64,000 nucleotides of DNA from Paenarthrobacter nicotinovorans. GTDB lineage: Bacteria; Actinomycetota; Actinomycetes; Actinomycetales; Micrococcaceae. The notes beneath the pieces were generated by a model, which did not search any database, was not told where the DNA came from, and saw only the letters and a program-made list of their open reading frames with translations. Position 1 is the first letter of the stretch, and each line of letters starts with the position of its first letter. Below are positions 52,691 through 61,382 of the stretch, in pieces. A program made the translations under genes and the position numbers. The stretch spans positions 62,001 to 126,000 of the forward strand of contig NZ_SZVS01000003.1 of the NCBI RefSeq assembly GCF_007670255.1. Reading direction: 5' to 3'.

Positions 52691-53980
52691 ATGACCGCTT
52701 CGCTGAGCCTCTCGCAGGCACGGCGGATCGCATTGGCAGCTCAAGGATTAGCCAAAGTCCGGCCCACCGGCCCCGTGACGCCACGGGCGGTGGGCCGGAC
52801 TTTTGACCGATTGCAGCTTGTCCAGATCGATTCTGTAAATGTGGTGGCGCGAAGCCACTATCTTCCGTTCTTCTCCCGGCTGGGAAACTACGATCCCGGC
52901 ATTCTTTCCGCCATGGCCAGCCGAAAGCCCCGCAGGATGATGGAGTACTGGGCGCACGAAGCCAGCTTTATCCGCCCGCAGCACTTCGCTGATTTGCTCT
53001 TGTGGCAGAAGCGCGCATGGGTTGGGGCGCACCGCCTGGATCCCGGTGTCCGCCGCGACATGGAGGACCGGATACTGTCGGCGTTGGCTGCCGGGCCTCC
53101 TTTGACGGCGGCGGAACTCACCGCGAAGCTGGGGCATGCCCCCACGGCAGAGCGGGACAACTGGGGCTGGAACTGGAACATCGTCAAGAGGGTTCTGGAA
53201 CACCTGTTTGAAGAAGGCCGCGTTTCAGCTGCTTCGCGGACACCGCAGTTCGAACGCAAGTACACCCTCACTTCGCGGGTGGTTACGGCCGGTACGGAGG
53301 CTGCCGTGGATGCCGGAGAAGCCCTTGACCGACTTATCGACGCGGCCGCCCAGGCCCATGGCATCGGCACAGTCCGGTGTTTTTCCGACTACTTCCGGAC
53401 GCCTGTCAAGGCTGGAGCCGAGTCTGTTCGAAGGCTTGTAGGTGCCGGCGTCCTGGAACCGGTATCAGTTCGAGGATGGGATCGGGAGATTTTCAGGCAT
53501 GCCGGCGCAAAGCTTCCCCGGAAGGCCGAAGGGCGGGCGCTGCTGAGCCCCTTTGACTCCCTCGTCTTTGAGCGTCGCCGCCTTGAGGAGCTTTTCGGCT
53601 TCCACTACAGGATTGAAATCTATACGCCCGCTGCCAAACGCCGTTACGGATACTACGTGCTGCCATTCCTGCTGGGGGAGCGCATTGTGGCCAGAGTCGA
53701 CTTGAAGGCCGACCGGACAACCGGCCAGTTGCTGGTGCGTTCTGCGTACGGTGAGCCCAACGCTCCGGCGGATACCGCCGTCGAGCTTGCAGCAGAACTC
53801 GAGCTCATGGCAACCTGGCTCGGCCTGCAGGAGGTGGTGGTATGGCCCGCCGGGGATCTTGCCGGCGATCTCGCGGCGGCCGTTGCCGGACAATCCGGCA
53901 GTCCCACAGCGGAACCGCGAAACGCCAGTCCGCTCAGAGGTGAACCCGGACACGCCGCCTTGGTCTCTCCCGTAGACTGA
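52691..53980 (+). CDS. Winged-helix DNA glycosylase-like protein (AlkZ/YcaQ family)
   Basis: A 429-residue protein of the HTH_42 (AlkZ/YcaQ) family, which removes interstrand crosslinks and bulky N7-alkylguanine adducts. LSLSQARRIALAAQGL leads into LQLVQIDSVNVVARSHYLPFFSRLG, which holds the catalytic QxD motif (QID). Further signatures: MEYWAHEASFIRP, and LLSPFDSLVFERRRLEELFGFHYRIEIYTPAAKRRYGYYVLPFLLGERIVARVDLKADR. The tandem winged helices are seen between. It lies 26 nt after hpf, same direction, with secA 42 nt downstream. Confidence 0.88.
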   Translation: MTASLSLSQARRIALAAQGLAKVRPTGPVTPRAVGRTFDRLQLVQIDSVNVVARSHYLPFFSRLGNYDPGILSAMASRKPRRMMEYWAHEASFIRPQHFADLLLWQKRAWVGAHRLDPGVRRDMEDRILSALAAGPPLTAAELTAKLGHAPTAERDNWGWNWNIVKRVLEHLFEEGRVSAASRTPQFERKYTLTSRVVTAGTEAAVDAGEALDRLIDAAAQAHGIGTVRCFSDYFRTPVKAGAESVRRLVGAGVLEPVSVRGWDREIFRHAGAKLPRKAEGRALLSPFDSLVFERRRLEELFGFHYRIEIYTPAAKRRYGYYVLPFLLGERIVARVDLKADRTTGQLLVRSAYGEPNAPADTAVELAAELELMATWLGLQEVVVWPAGDLAGDLAAAVAGQSGSPTAEPRNASPLRGEPGHAALVSPVD

Positions 53981-54022
53981 AACAGCCAGAATTCGGCAGC
54001 ATGAGACTGGGAGCACTTTCAC

Positions 54023-56767
54023 GTGGCATCACTAATCGAAAAACTTCTCCGCACGGGTGACAAAAAGACCCTGAAGCAACTGCGGAACTATGCCGATTCC
54101 ATCAATGCCCTGGAAGAGTCGTTCAAGTCCTTCACGGACGCCGAACTGCGCGCTGAGACAGACCGCCTCCGGTCCCGGCACCAGGACGACGGTGAATCCC
54201 TCGATGCCTTGCTTCCCGAAGCATTCGCTGCCGTCCGCGAAGCGTCCTCCCGGACCCTGGGAATGCGCCACTTCGACGTGCAGCTGATGGGTGGCGCGGC
54301 GCTCCACCTTGGCAACATCGCCGAAATGAAGACCGGTGAAGGCAAGACCCTTGTCGCGACCGCGCCGGCATACCTGAACGCGCTCACCGGCAAGGGCGTC
54401 CACGTGGTCACGGTGAATGACTACCTCGCCGAGTACCAGTCCGAACTTATGGGCCGCGTTTACCGCTTCCTTGGCTTGACCAGCGGCTGCATCCTGGCAA
54501 ACCAGGACCCCGCCGTGCGTCGTGAACAGTACGCAGCCGACATCACCTATGGCACAAACAACGAATTCGGTTTCGACTACCTCCGCGACAACATGGCCTG
54601 GGATGCCAGCGAGCTCGTCCAGCGCGGACACAACTTCGCGATCGTGGATGAAGTCGACTCGATCCTCATCGACGAGGCCAGGACCCCGCTCATCATCTCC
54701 GGCCCTGCCCAGGGCGACACCAACCGCTGGTACAGCGAGTTCGCCAAGGTGGTCCTCCGGCTCCAGCCTGATGTCGATTATGAAGTGGACGAGAAGAAGC
54801 GGACCGTCGGCGTCCTCGAAGCAGGCATCGAAAAGGTGGAGGACTACCTCGGCATCCAGAACCTCTACGAATCCGCCAATACACCGCTCATTGGTTTCCT
54901 GAACAACGCCATCAAGGCCAAGGAACTGTTCAAGCGCGACAAAGACTATGTGATCCTCGACGGCGAGGTCCTGATCGTTGACGAGCACACCGGCCGCATC
55001 CTTGCCGGTCGCCGCTACAACGAAGGCATGCACCAGGCCATCGAGGCCAAGGAAAACGTCGAGATCAAGGCCGAGAACCAGACCCTGGCCACCGTGACGC
55101 TGCAGAACTACTTCCGTATGTACTCCAAGCTCTCCGGCATGACCGGTACCGCCGAGACTGAGGCCGCCGAGTTCATGAGCACCTACAAGCTCGGCGTGGT
55201 CCCCATCCCCACCAACCGCGACATGCAACGCATCGACCAGCCGGACCTTGTCTACAAGAACGAGGTCGTGAAATTCGACGCCGTCGTGGAAGACATTGCA
55301 GAGCGCCACGAAGCCGGCCAACCTGTACTGGTCGGTACCACGAGCGTTGAGAAGAGCGAATATCTCTCCAAGCTGTTGGCCAAGGAGGGTATCCGCCACG
55401 AAGTCCTGAACGCGAAGAACCACGCGCGTGAAGCGTCCATCGTTGCCCAAGCCGGCCGAAAGGGCGCAGTGACTGTCGCCACCAACATGGCCGGCCGTGG
55501 TACTGACATCATGCTCGGCGGCAACGCGGAATTCACCGCCATCGCCGAACTCGCAAAGCGTGGACTCGATCCGGAGGAAAACTCTGAAGAGTACGAGGCC
55601 GCATGGCCCGAGGCTCTCGCCGCAGCCAAGCAGGCTGTCAAGGATGAGCACGAAGAGGTACTGAACCTCGGCGGACTCTACGTCCTGGGAACCGAGCGGC
55701 ACGAGTCCCGCCGGATCGACAACCAGCTGCGCGGCCGTTCCGGACGTCAGGGCGACCCCGGCGAATCCCGCTTCTACCTCTCCCTGACCGACGACCTCAT
55801 GAGGCTGTTCAACTCAGGGGCAGCTGAACGGCTTATGAACAGCTCGGTGCCGGACGACGTCGCACTTGAGTCGAAGCTTGTTTCCCGTGCCATCGCCTCC
55901 GCGCAGGGACAGGTGGAGGCGCGTAACGCCGAACAGCGCAAGAACGTGCTCAAATACGATGACGTTCTGAACCGCCAGCGTGAAGCCATCTACGGAGACC
56001 GCCGTCGGATCCTTGAAGGCGACGACCTCCACGAGAAGGTCCAGTACTTCCTTGAAGACACCATCAACGCACTCATCGATGCTGCAACGGCAGAGGGCAA
56101 CGGCGACGATTGGGACTTCAACCAGCTGTGGACCAACCTGAAGACCCTGTACCCGGCGACTGTCACACCTGAAGAAGTCATCGAAGAAGCCGGAGGCAAG
56201 TCCCGGATCACCGCTGATTTCCTGCGCGAAGAAATTCTTTCGGATGCCCGCCTTGTCTACAAGGCCCGCGAAGAAGCCATTGGCTCCGAAAGCATGCGGG
56301 AACTTGAGCGGCGCGTTGTCCTGTCAGTCCTTGGACGCAAGTGGCAGGAACACCTGTACGAGATGGACTACCTCAAGGAAGGCATCGGCCTGCGCGCAAT
56401 GGCACAGCGCGACCCCCTGGTTGAATACCAACGTGAGGGCTATGTCATGTTCCAAAGCATGATGGAGGCCATCCGCGAGGAAAGCATCGGGTTCCTGTAC
56501 AACCTTGAGGTGGAAGTGACACCTGCCGAAGACGTTGTCGTGCCGGATGATTCTGCCGCGGGGGGACACACGGAGCATCACGATCCCCAGATCCGGGCCG
56601 CTGGCCTGCAGGCACCGGAGAAGCCGGCTCAGCTGCAATACACCGCGCCCGGCGAAGACGGGGCTACGCAAACCCGGGTAGAGAGCCGTGGATCAGGTCG
56701 TTCCGGGAACCCTGCCAAGGCTGCGGGCCAGGAGCAGCGCAAACCCGCCAAGAAGAAGCGCCGCTAG
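54023..56767 (+). CDS. secA: Preprotein translocase subunit SecA
   Basis: A 914-residue ATPase motor that drives Sec-dependent export. N-terminal helix [20 protein letters not shown]; Walker [14 protein letters not shown]; Walker [24 protein letters not shown]; preprotein-binding domain; helicase motif [57 protein letters not shown]; helical scaffold [38 protein letters not shown]. The C terminus ends [11 protein letters not shown] and lacks the cysteine zinc motif found in E. coli SecA. GTG start at 54023; a TAGACT box at 53973 may be its -10. Confidence 0.97.
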   Translation: MASLIEKLLRTGDKKTLKQLRNYADSINALEESFKSFTDAELRAETDRLRSRHQDDGESLDALLPEAFAAVREASSRTLGMRHFDVQLMGGAALHLGNIAEMKTGEGKTLVATAPAYLNALTGKGVHVVTVNDYLAEYQSELMGRVYRFLGLTSGCILANQDPAVRREQYAADITYGTNNEFGFDYLRDNMAWDASELVQRGHNFAIVDEVDSILIDEARTPLIISGPAQGDTNRWYSEFAKVVLRLQPDVDYEVDEKKRTVGVLEAGIEKVEDYLGIQNLYESANTPLIGFLNNAIKAKELFKRDKDYVILDGEVLIVDEHTGRILAGRRYNEGMHQAIEAKENVEIKAENQTLATVTLQNYFRMYSKLSGMTGTAETEAAEFMSTYKLGVVPIPTNRDMQRIDQPDLVYKNEVVKFDAVVEDIAERHEAGQPVLVGTTSVEKSEYLSKLLAKEGIRHEVLNAKNHAREASIVAQAGRKGAVTVATNMAGRGTDIMLGGNAEFTAIAELAKRGLDPEENSEEYEAAWPEALAAAKQAVKDEHEEVLNLGGLYVLGTERHESRRIDNQLRGRSGRQGDPGESRFYLSLTDDLMRLFNSGAAERLMNSSVPDDVALESKLVSRAIASAQGQVEARNAEQRKNVLKYDDVLNRQREAIYGDRRRILEGDDLHEKVQYFLEDTINALIDAATAEGNGDDWDFNQLWTNLKTLYPATVTPEEVIEEAGGKSRITADFLREEILSDARLVYKAREEAIGSESMRELERRVVLSVLGRKWQEHLYEMDYLKEGIGLRAMAQRDPLVEYQREGYVMFQSMMEAIREESIGFLYNLEVEVTPAEDVVVPDDSAAGGHTEHHDPQIRAAGLQAPEKPAQLQYTAPGEDGATQTRVESRGSGRSGNPAKAAGQEQRKPAKKKRR

Positions 56768-56808
56768 CCAGGAGCACCGGCACTGAACCGGTAATCATCG
56801 CCAACAAC

Positions 56809-56849
56809 GGGGGCGATCCCGAGGACGCAATGTTCCCGGGATCGCCCCC
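56809..56849 (+). terminator. Terminator after secA
   Basis: GGGGGCGATCCCG (56809-56821) pairs perfectly with 56837-56849 around a 15-nt loop, followed by TTTG. Confidence 0.78.
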
Positions 56850-56890
56850 TTTGACATGCCTGGATCCTGTTCAGTGGCCGACGAATGGAC

Positions 56891-57322
56891 CTACCCGATC
56901 TCCAGTGCCGTCACCCGCCACGCGCCATCGGTGCGTTCAAGTCGCATGGCAACGGCCCGGCAGCGGCCTTCCTCCGCGACGACGATGCTTGCCTCGCAAA
57001 CTGATTCACTGATGGAACAGGCGCGCACGGACCGGACCATAGGGCTGAGGTGTGGCTGCGGAGTCCCTTTGCTCCGCGCGGCGTGTTTGCGTGTCAGGAC
57101 AGCCCGGTGCTGAAGGGCCAAATAGCAGTCCGGGTCCAACGAACCCGATAGTTGAATGAGTGGACGAGTACCGGCAAGTACTTCGACGGCGGCTTGGGCA
57201 ATGCTTCGTGCCACCAGCCGGATGTCGGTATCGGCACCACCCTTGGCGCCGGATGAAGCGACGGCGCGAGGCACTCTCTGACGAACGGGTGGCCGGCCTG
57301 CAGTAACAACGGACATGGTCAT
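56891..57322 (-). CDS. Rv3235 family protein (DUF6459)
   Basis: A 143-residue protein of the actinobacterial Rv3235 family, function unknown. In other actinobacteria it lies close to secA, as here. Typical core: DIRLVARSIAQAAVEVLAGTRPLIQLSGSLDPDCYLALQHRAVLTRK, followed by VRSVRACSISESVCEASIVVAEEGRCRAVAMRLERTDGAWRVTALEIG. There is no signal peptide or membrane segment. ATG 57322 (or 57316) is preferred over 57367 because AGAGG lies just in front. Confidence 0.82.
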   Translation of the reverse strand: MTMSVVTAGRPPVRQRVPRAVASSGAKGGADTDIRLVARSIAQAAVEVLAGTRPLIQLSGSLDPDCYLALQHRAVLTRKHAARSKGTPQPHLSPMVRSVRACSISESVCEASIVVAEEGRCRAVAMRLERTDGAWRVTALEIG

Positions 57323-57492
57323 ACCTCTGGCATTCACTACTTGAGCGAAAGCGCGGGGAACGCTCATGCTCGGGTGGCTTCTGCTGGGATGACGCTGGGT
57401 TTTGGAAGTGAGGCTCGGTTCCGCCCCTGAGCGGGCAGTTGTTAGATCACGTAGTCGGATTCAGCCGTGTGTTGCGTGTCGGGCTGGCGCTG

Positions 57493-58260
57493 CTATGCGG
57501 GTTCCGGAGGTCGGAGGATCTGTCCCGGGATGAGCACGGAGGGATCGTCCCCGATGATAGAGCGATTCGCGGCGTACCACTGTGGCCAGGCAACGGCTAC
57601 ATCCACGTCGGTCGAAAAAGGTGCAAGCCTGGCTGCTGCAATCGACCACAGCGTGTCTCCTGCTTTCACCTCGACGCCCGCCCCACTTGCTGCTGGGGCT
57701 TCCCTGGAGCCGGGCCGGCTGAGCAAGCCGGGAACAACCATTGGAGGATTGGGCTTCCAGCTGGGATCGGGCGCGCCTTGCGGCTGGCTCTCGTTGGCGG
57801 CGATGGCCTGCGGGGAGCCGACGCCGTTCGCGGACGGCGGAGCGACGGCACCGGCGAGTGTGCTGCTGTGGGTCGACGTGGGAAGCCACTCCGGCTGCGG
57901 TGCAGTGTCCGCGTGTGCCAAACCACCGCCAAAAAGGTTGATGCCGAGGACGGCTGCGGCGAGCCTGACCATAAAGGCGGGGCTGAAGGTGGAGAGGACT
58001 TCAGCTCCCTTGCTGGCGCCCCTCTTATGCAGGAGCGCGGCGACAAATGCCACCGCCAGGGAAAGGACCCACCAGACAACCATTGCGGTGCCAGTGGCAC
58101 TGGCGGTGAACCCGGCCAGCAGGTCGAACGAGAAACTCTGATTATGCCGCTGGGCGGTCTCCCACTGCGTGAGAAGGATGTTGCCTGTTAAGGCCAGGAG
58201 AAGCCCAAGCCCCAAAGTCATCACAGCCAGTCCGGTGTCCCTGCGCAAAGATCGTGCCAT
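57493..58260 (-). CDS. LysM domain membrane protein
   Basis: A 255-residue protein with two or three N-terminal transmembrane helices (about residues 10-30, 50-73 and 92-115) and a Pro/Ser/Ala-rich linker. The C-terminal LysM-like domain (about 198-252) reads VKAGDTLWSIAAARLAPFSTDVDVAVAWPQWYAANRSIIGDDPSVLIPGQILRPP. The domain binds peptidoglycan. It has a longer interior than classical LysM, as in the Rv3235-neighbour proteins of other actinobacteria. It is oriented toward the Rv3235-family gene, 170 nt away, and they may be cotranscribed. Confidence 0.84.
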   Translation of the reverse strand: MARSLRRDTGLAVMTLGLGLLLALTGNILLTQWETAQRHNQSFSFDLLAGFTASATGTAMVVWWVLSLAVAFVAALLHKRGASKGAEVLSTFSPAFMVRLAAAVLGINLFGGGLAHADTAPQPEWLPTSTHSSTLAGAVAPPSANGVGSPQAIAANESQPQGAPDPSWKPNPPMVVPGLLSRPGSREAPAASGAGVEVKAGDTLWSIAAARLAPFSTDVDVAVAWPQWYAANRSIIGDDPSVLIPGQILRPPEPA

Positions 58261-58401
58261 TCAAAGCCCCCAAGCTTCGTTTGATGCAGTTTGATGCAAT
58301 TTGATCTACCTCGGAGTCCATTTTCAACACACTTTCATGCGCCTGTCCAATCGCGGGGCAGGCCCGCGGGACGGAATTGGTCTTGGCTCCGTTATGCAGC
58401 C

Positions 58402-58407
58402 TAGTCT
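58402..58407 (+). promoter_or_regulatory. -10 box of a leaderless transcript
   Basis: TAGTCT ends 6 nt before ATG 58414, and no RBS is seen. Confidence 0.55.
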
Positions 58408-58413
58408 GACCAC

Positions 58414-58986
58414 ATGAGATGGGACTCTCTCTTCAACGATTTGGAAGCACAATTTTCGGCAGAACGTTCCCTGGAGAAGGAAGCAGAGATCACCGAGCGC
58501 GCCAGGGTGGAGCTTTCCGGTATCGAGCTCACCGATCGGTTGCGTGCTCTTGGTGCTGGTCGGATCAAAGTTGTCCTATCCAGCGGAACCGCACTTCTCG
58601 GAAGCATCAGCCATATCGGAAACGAGTGGTTCGTCCTCGACGAAGGAGTGCGCCAGTGGATGATTCCCTTCCCATCGGTGCTCACTTATCAAGGGGTGGG
58701 GCGGTTGGCGGTGAAGGCCACTCCACGGCTTGTGAAACCGTTGGGCTTCGCCGCCGCCTTGAGGGCGCTGGCCCGGGACCGTGCATCGGTGGTTGTGCAT
58801 GTACGGGCGCAGGCACCGCAAAGCTTTGAAACCAAGGGAGTCATCGACCGAGTGGGTCAGGACCACTTGGATGTGGCTGTAGTGCACGAGGGCGAAGTGC
58901 GACGCGCGGGGAACGTAGCCAGTGTCGTGACTATCCCCTTCGCAGCGATTGTGGCCGTCTGTTCAGCAAGCGGTCCAGGGTTTTAG
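58414..58986 (+). CDS. Conserved actinobacterial hypothetical protein
   Basis: A 190-residue soluble protein. It begins MRWDSLFNDLEAQFSAERSLEKEAEITERARVEL, a charged helix, and then has a beta-rich region (IKVVLSSGTALLGSISHIGNEWFVLDEGVRQWMIPFPSV) that resembles an Sm-like or small barrel fold, followed by a second strand-rich part (VVVHVRAQAPQSFETKGVIDRVGQDHLDVAVVHEGE). No catalytic motif is seen. I recall similar proteins in many actinobacteria, with no assigned role. Leaderless by its -10 box. Confidence 0.7.
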   Translation: MRWDSLFNDLEAQFSAERSLEKEAEITERARVELSGIELTDRLRALGAGRIKVVLSSGTALLGSISHIGNEWFVLDEGVRQWMIPFPSVLTYQGVGRLAVKATPRLVKPLGFAAALRALARDRASVVVHVRAQAPQSFETKGVIDRVGQDHLDVAVVHEGEVRRAGNVASVVTIPFAAIVAVCSASGPGF

Positions 58987-59002
58987 TGCGGGACCGGCGC
59001 CA

Positions 59003-59218
59003 TTAGCGGGACTTGGACTTGGACTCTTCAATCATTCGGCTGGCTTCTGCGTATCGGTCCTGAATGTATTGCTCGAGCATCGTTTCTTCGATACGCCATT
59101 GCCCGCGGCCACCCACCTGGATCGCTTTGAGCTCGCCACTGCGGACCAGGGCATACGCTTGCGGGGAATTAATCTGGAGTTGTTCGGCGACATCGGCCAA
59201 TGTCAGGAATCGGGGCAT
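59003..59218 (-). CDS. Small helix-turn-helix DNA-binding protein (BldC/excisionase-like)
   Basis: A 71-residue MerR-type DNA-binding protein without effector domain. It reads MPRFLTLADVAEQLQINSPQAYALVRSGELKAIQVGGRGQWRIEETMLEQYIQDRYAEASRM, the AlpA/BldC-like helix-turn-helix with an RGQWR wing. BldC-type proteins are developmental or global regulators. GTG at 59263 would add 15 residues; ATG 59218 fits the family. It is divergent from the SAF-domain gene, which may be its target. Its end is 16 nt from the convergent hypothetical gene. Confidence 0.88.
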   Translation of the reverse strand: MPRFLTLADVAEQLQINSPQAYALVRSGELKAIQVGGRGQWRIEETMLEQYIQDRYAEASRMIEESKSKSR

Positions 59219-59373
59219 GGCTCCATATTGCCACTCCTGCGGCCATTTGGTGTAGTTATCCACAGTTTCGTCCTCTTTGCAGCCGAATGGTTTGGTTGGA
59301 GATGCCCCGCCGGTAAGAATGAGGAGGCAGGTCCGCCGACCATGCCTCTAGCCAGACCCGGGGGAGTTGAAAA

Positions 59374-60018
59374 ATGGGACCAAGCGCAAGTCCAGCCGCG
59401 GCACGAATGAGTAAGCCCTCCTGGAGGGATCCCCGGCTGTTGGTCGGTATCTTGCTGGTGTTCCTGTCCGTGGCAGGGGTGGTGGCGCTGCTGGGAAATG
59501 CCGACAAGACGACTCAGGTATATGCCGCACGGGAAGACATCGCTGTGGGCCAAACGGTGACGGCCGAAGACCTTTCCATCGTCAAAGTGCGGCTGGATGA
59601 GGTGGAGGCCGGCTATGTAACGGTTGAAGACGGTCTGTCCGCAGGAAAAGTCGCACTGCAGCGGGTCGCCAGAAACCAGTTGCTGCCACGCGAAAGCCTC
59701 GGCACTGCCGATGCGTTGAACAGGAAACCCGTGGCCATCTCCATGGAGGGGGAGCTGCCCAGCCAAGCTGTTCCCGGGGCCCGCGTCGACGTCTGGGTTG
59801 CCATGCCGGGAACGGGTACTGCCTATGACGATCCACAGTTGCTGTTACCCGGCGCGGAAATTGCAGAGATCACCCACGGCTCCACAACTCTCGGAGCATC
59901 CAAGACCACTACCGTGCTGGTCCTGGTCACGGACGCCCAAATGCCGAAGCTGCTGGGTGCCCAAGCCAACAAGGCCAAGGTTTCTGTGGTCTGGAACCCG
60001 GCGGGCCTGGCCTCATGA
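59374..60018 (+). CDS. SAF-domain membrane protein (CpaB/RcpC-like)
   Basis: A 214-residue protein with one transmembrane helix (LLVGILLVFLSVAGVVALLG, about residues 22-41) and an extracytoplasmic SAF domain (about 50-115): TQVYAAREDIAVGQTVTAEDLSIVKVRLDEVEAGYVTVEDGLSAGKVALQRVARNQLLPRESL. A further part resembles the RcpC/CpaB region (GARVDVWVAMPGTG). Those proteins belong to Flp/tad pilus assembly, but no tad genes are seen here. It overlaps the next gene by 4 nt. Confidence 0.84.
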   Translation: MGPSASPAAARMSKPSWRDPRLLVGILLVFLSVAGVVALLGNADKTTQVYAAREDIAVGQTVTAEDLSIVKVRLDEVEAGYVTVEDGLSAGKVALQRVARNQLLPRESLGTADALNRKPVAISMEGELPSQAVPGARVDVWVAMPGTGTAYDDPQLLLPGAEIAEITHGSTTLGASKTTTVLVLVTDAQMPKLLGAQANKAKVSVVWNPAGLAS

Positions 60019-61325
60019 GCATTCCGGTGGTAACCGTAGGGGCAGCAAATGAAGCCGTAGTTGATGGCTTGGAGCGCCTGCATGGCCCGGTAACCGTTGT
60101 GCGCCGTTGTTCCGAACTCACCGAGCTGCTGGCTGCCTGCCAGAGTGGCCTGGCGCTCGCAGCCATCGTCGGTGACGGGTCCGAAGAATTGACCACTACG
60201 TTGGTGGACAGGCTGGGAGCCGTGGGTGTCTGCGTTGTTGCCTTGACGGACAGCGAAGATGAGGCCAGACGGCTCCGTTCCATTGGTGTAGTGGCCGCGT
60301 CTGCGGATATTGAACCGGTGGTACTCGCGGCCGAGATTTCCCGGGCAGTGGAACGCACAAGCTCGTACGGTCAGGCAGATGGCCCGCGCAGCACGGGTTT
60401 TGCCGCTCCCGCCGCGGATTCTCCCTTGGCGCCGCAGCCGGAGGAGGCCCTGGAAGAGACGGATGGTTCAGGGCGGATATTTGCCGTGTGGGGACCGGCG
60501 GGTGCCCCTGGCCGGACCCTCCTGGCCGTGAACATGGCCGCGGAGCTCGCCGCTGACGGCCAGTCGGTCATCCTGGTTGATGCCGACAGCTACGGCGCCA
60601 GTGTGTCGGCGATGCTGGGGCTTCTGGACGAGTCGGCCGGGCTGGCGCAGGCCTGCAGGCTTGCGGACCAAGGCCAGCTTGATCTCGAAGCCCTGACCGC
60701 CGCGGCAAGTGAGGTCTTCACAAAGGCCGGTTCCTTTCGCGTATTGACCGGTACCACGCGGGCCGATCGGTGGACCGAACTGCGGGCCGCCGCTCTGACC
60801 CTCGTGCTGGAGAGGGCCCGGCAGTTGGCGGACGTCGTGGTGATCGACACCGGTTTCTGCCTCGAAGCTGACGAGGAGCTGAGCTTTGACACGTTGGCTC
60901 CCCGGCGTAATGCATCCACCCTTCGCAGCCTGGAATTGGCCGATGTTGTCTTCGCTGTGGGATCCGCCGACGCCATAGGGGTCCCGCGGCTTGTACGGGG
61001 TCTTGCTGAACTTGAGTTGGTTGTTCCGCAAGCATCCCCGCGCGTGGTGCTCAACAAGGTCAAACGCTCCGCCGTTGGGTATGCCCCGGAGCAGCAGTTG
61101 GCCGAAGCCTGGAGCCGGTATGGGCCAGCCTTCGGCATCGAGGCTTACATTCCTTCGGACCCGGAAGCGTGCGATGCAGCGTTGTTGTCAGGCTCCGTCC
61201 TCCTCGAATGTGCGCCTGATTCGGACCTGCGACGGGCCATCGCAGGGCTCGTATGTGCTCCTGTCCATCAAAAACGTCATTCCTTTGGACGAACTGCCAG
61301 AGCTCCCCGTCGTCTTAAGCGCTAG
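60015..61325 (+). CDS. CpaE/MinD-like P-loop protein with degenerate Walker A
   Basis: A 436-residue protein of the CpaE/ParA-MinD superfamily. The N-terminal ~115 residues look like a receiver-type domain, and a Pro/Ala/Glu linker follows. The P-loop region reads FAVWGPAGAPGRTLLAVNMAAELAADGQSVILVDADSYGASVSAMLGLLDES. In canonical ParA the loop is KGGxGKT; here both lysines are absent and Arg takes the place of the invariant Lys before Thr. VVVIDTGFCLE and RVVLNKVKRSAVGYAPEQQL are intact. Nucleotide binding may be weak or altered. It overlaps the SAF gene by 4 nt; the partner is probably that protein. Confidence 0.8.
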   Translation: MSIPVVTVGAANEAVVDGLERLHGPVTVVRRCSELTELLAACQSGLALAAIVGDGSEELTTTLVDRLGAVGVCVVALTDSEDEARRLRSIGVVAASADIEPVVLAAEISRAVERTSSYGQADGPRSTGFAAPAADSPLAPQPEEALEETDGSGRIFAVWGPAGAPGRTLLAVNMAAELAADGQSVILVDADSYGASVSAMLGLLDESAGLAQACRLADQGQLDLEALTAAASEVFTKAGSFRVLTGTTRADRWTELRAAALTLVLERARQLADVVVIDTGFCLEADEELSFDTLAPRRNASTLRSLELADVVFAVGSADAIGVPRLVRGLAELELVVPQASPRVVLNKVKRSAVGYAPEQQLAEAWSRYGPAFGIEAYIPSDPEACDAALLSGSVLLECAPDSDLRRAIAGLVCAPVHQKRHSFGRTARAPRRLKR

Positions 61326-61382
61326 GCTCGGCATGTGGGCTGCAGAGTCGCAGCAATCAACTTGTGATGGAGGCGTTTGTCG

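Noticed and set aside
54032..55702. 556-codon minus-strand frame opposite secA
   Set aside because: Antisense of SecA, which has every expected motif; no RBS or domain supports the reverse frame.
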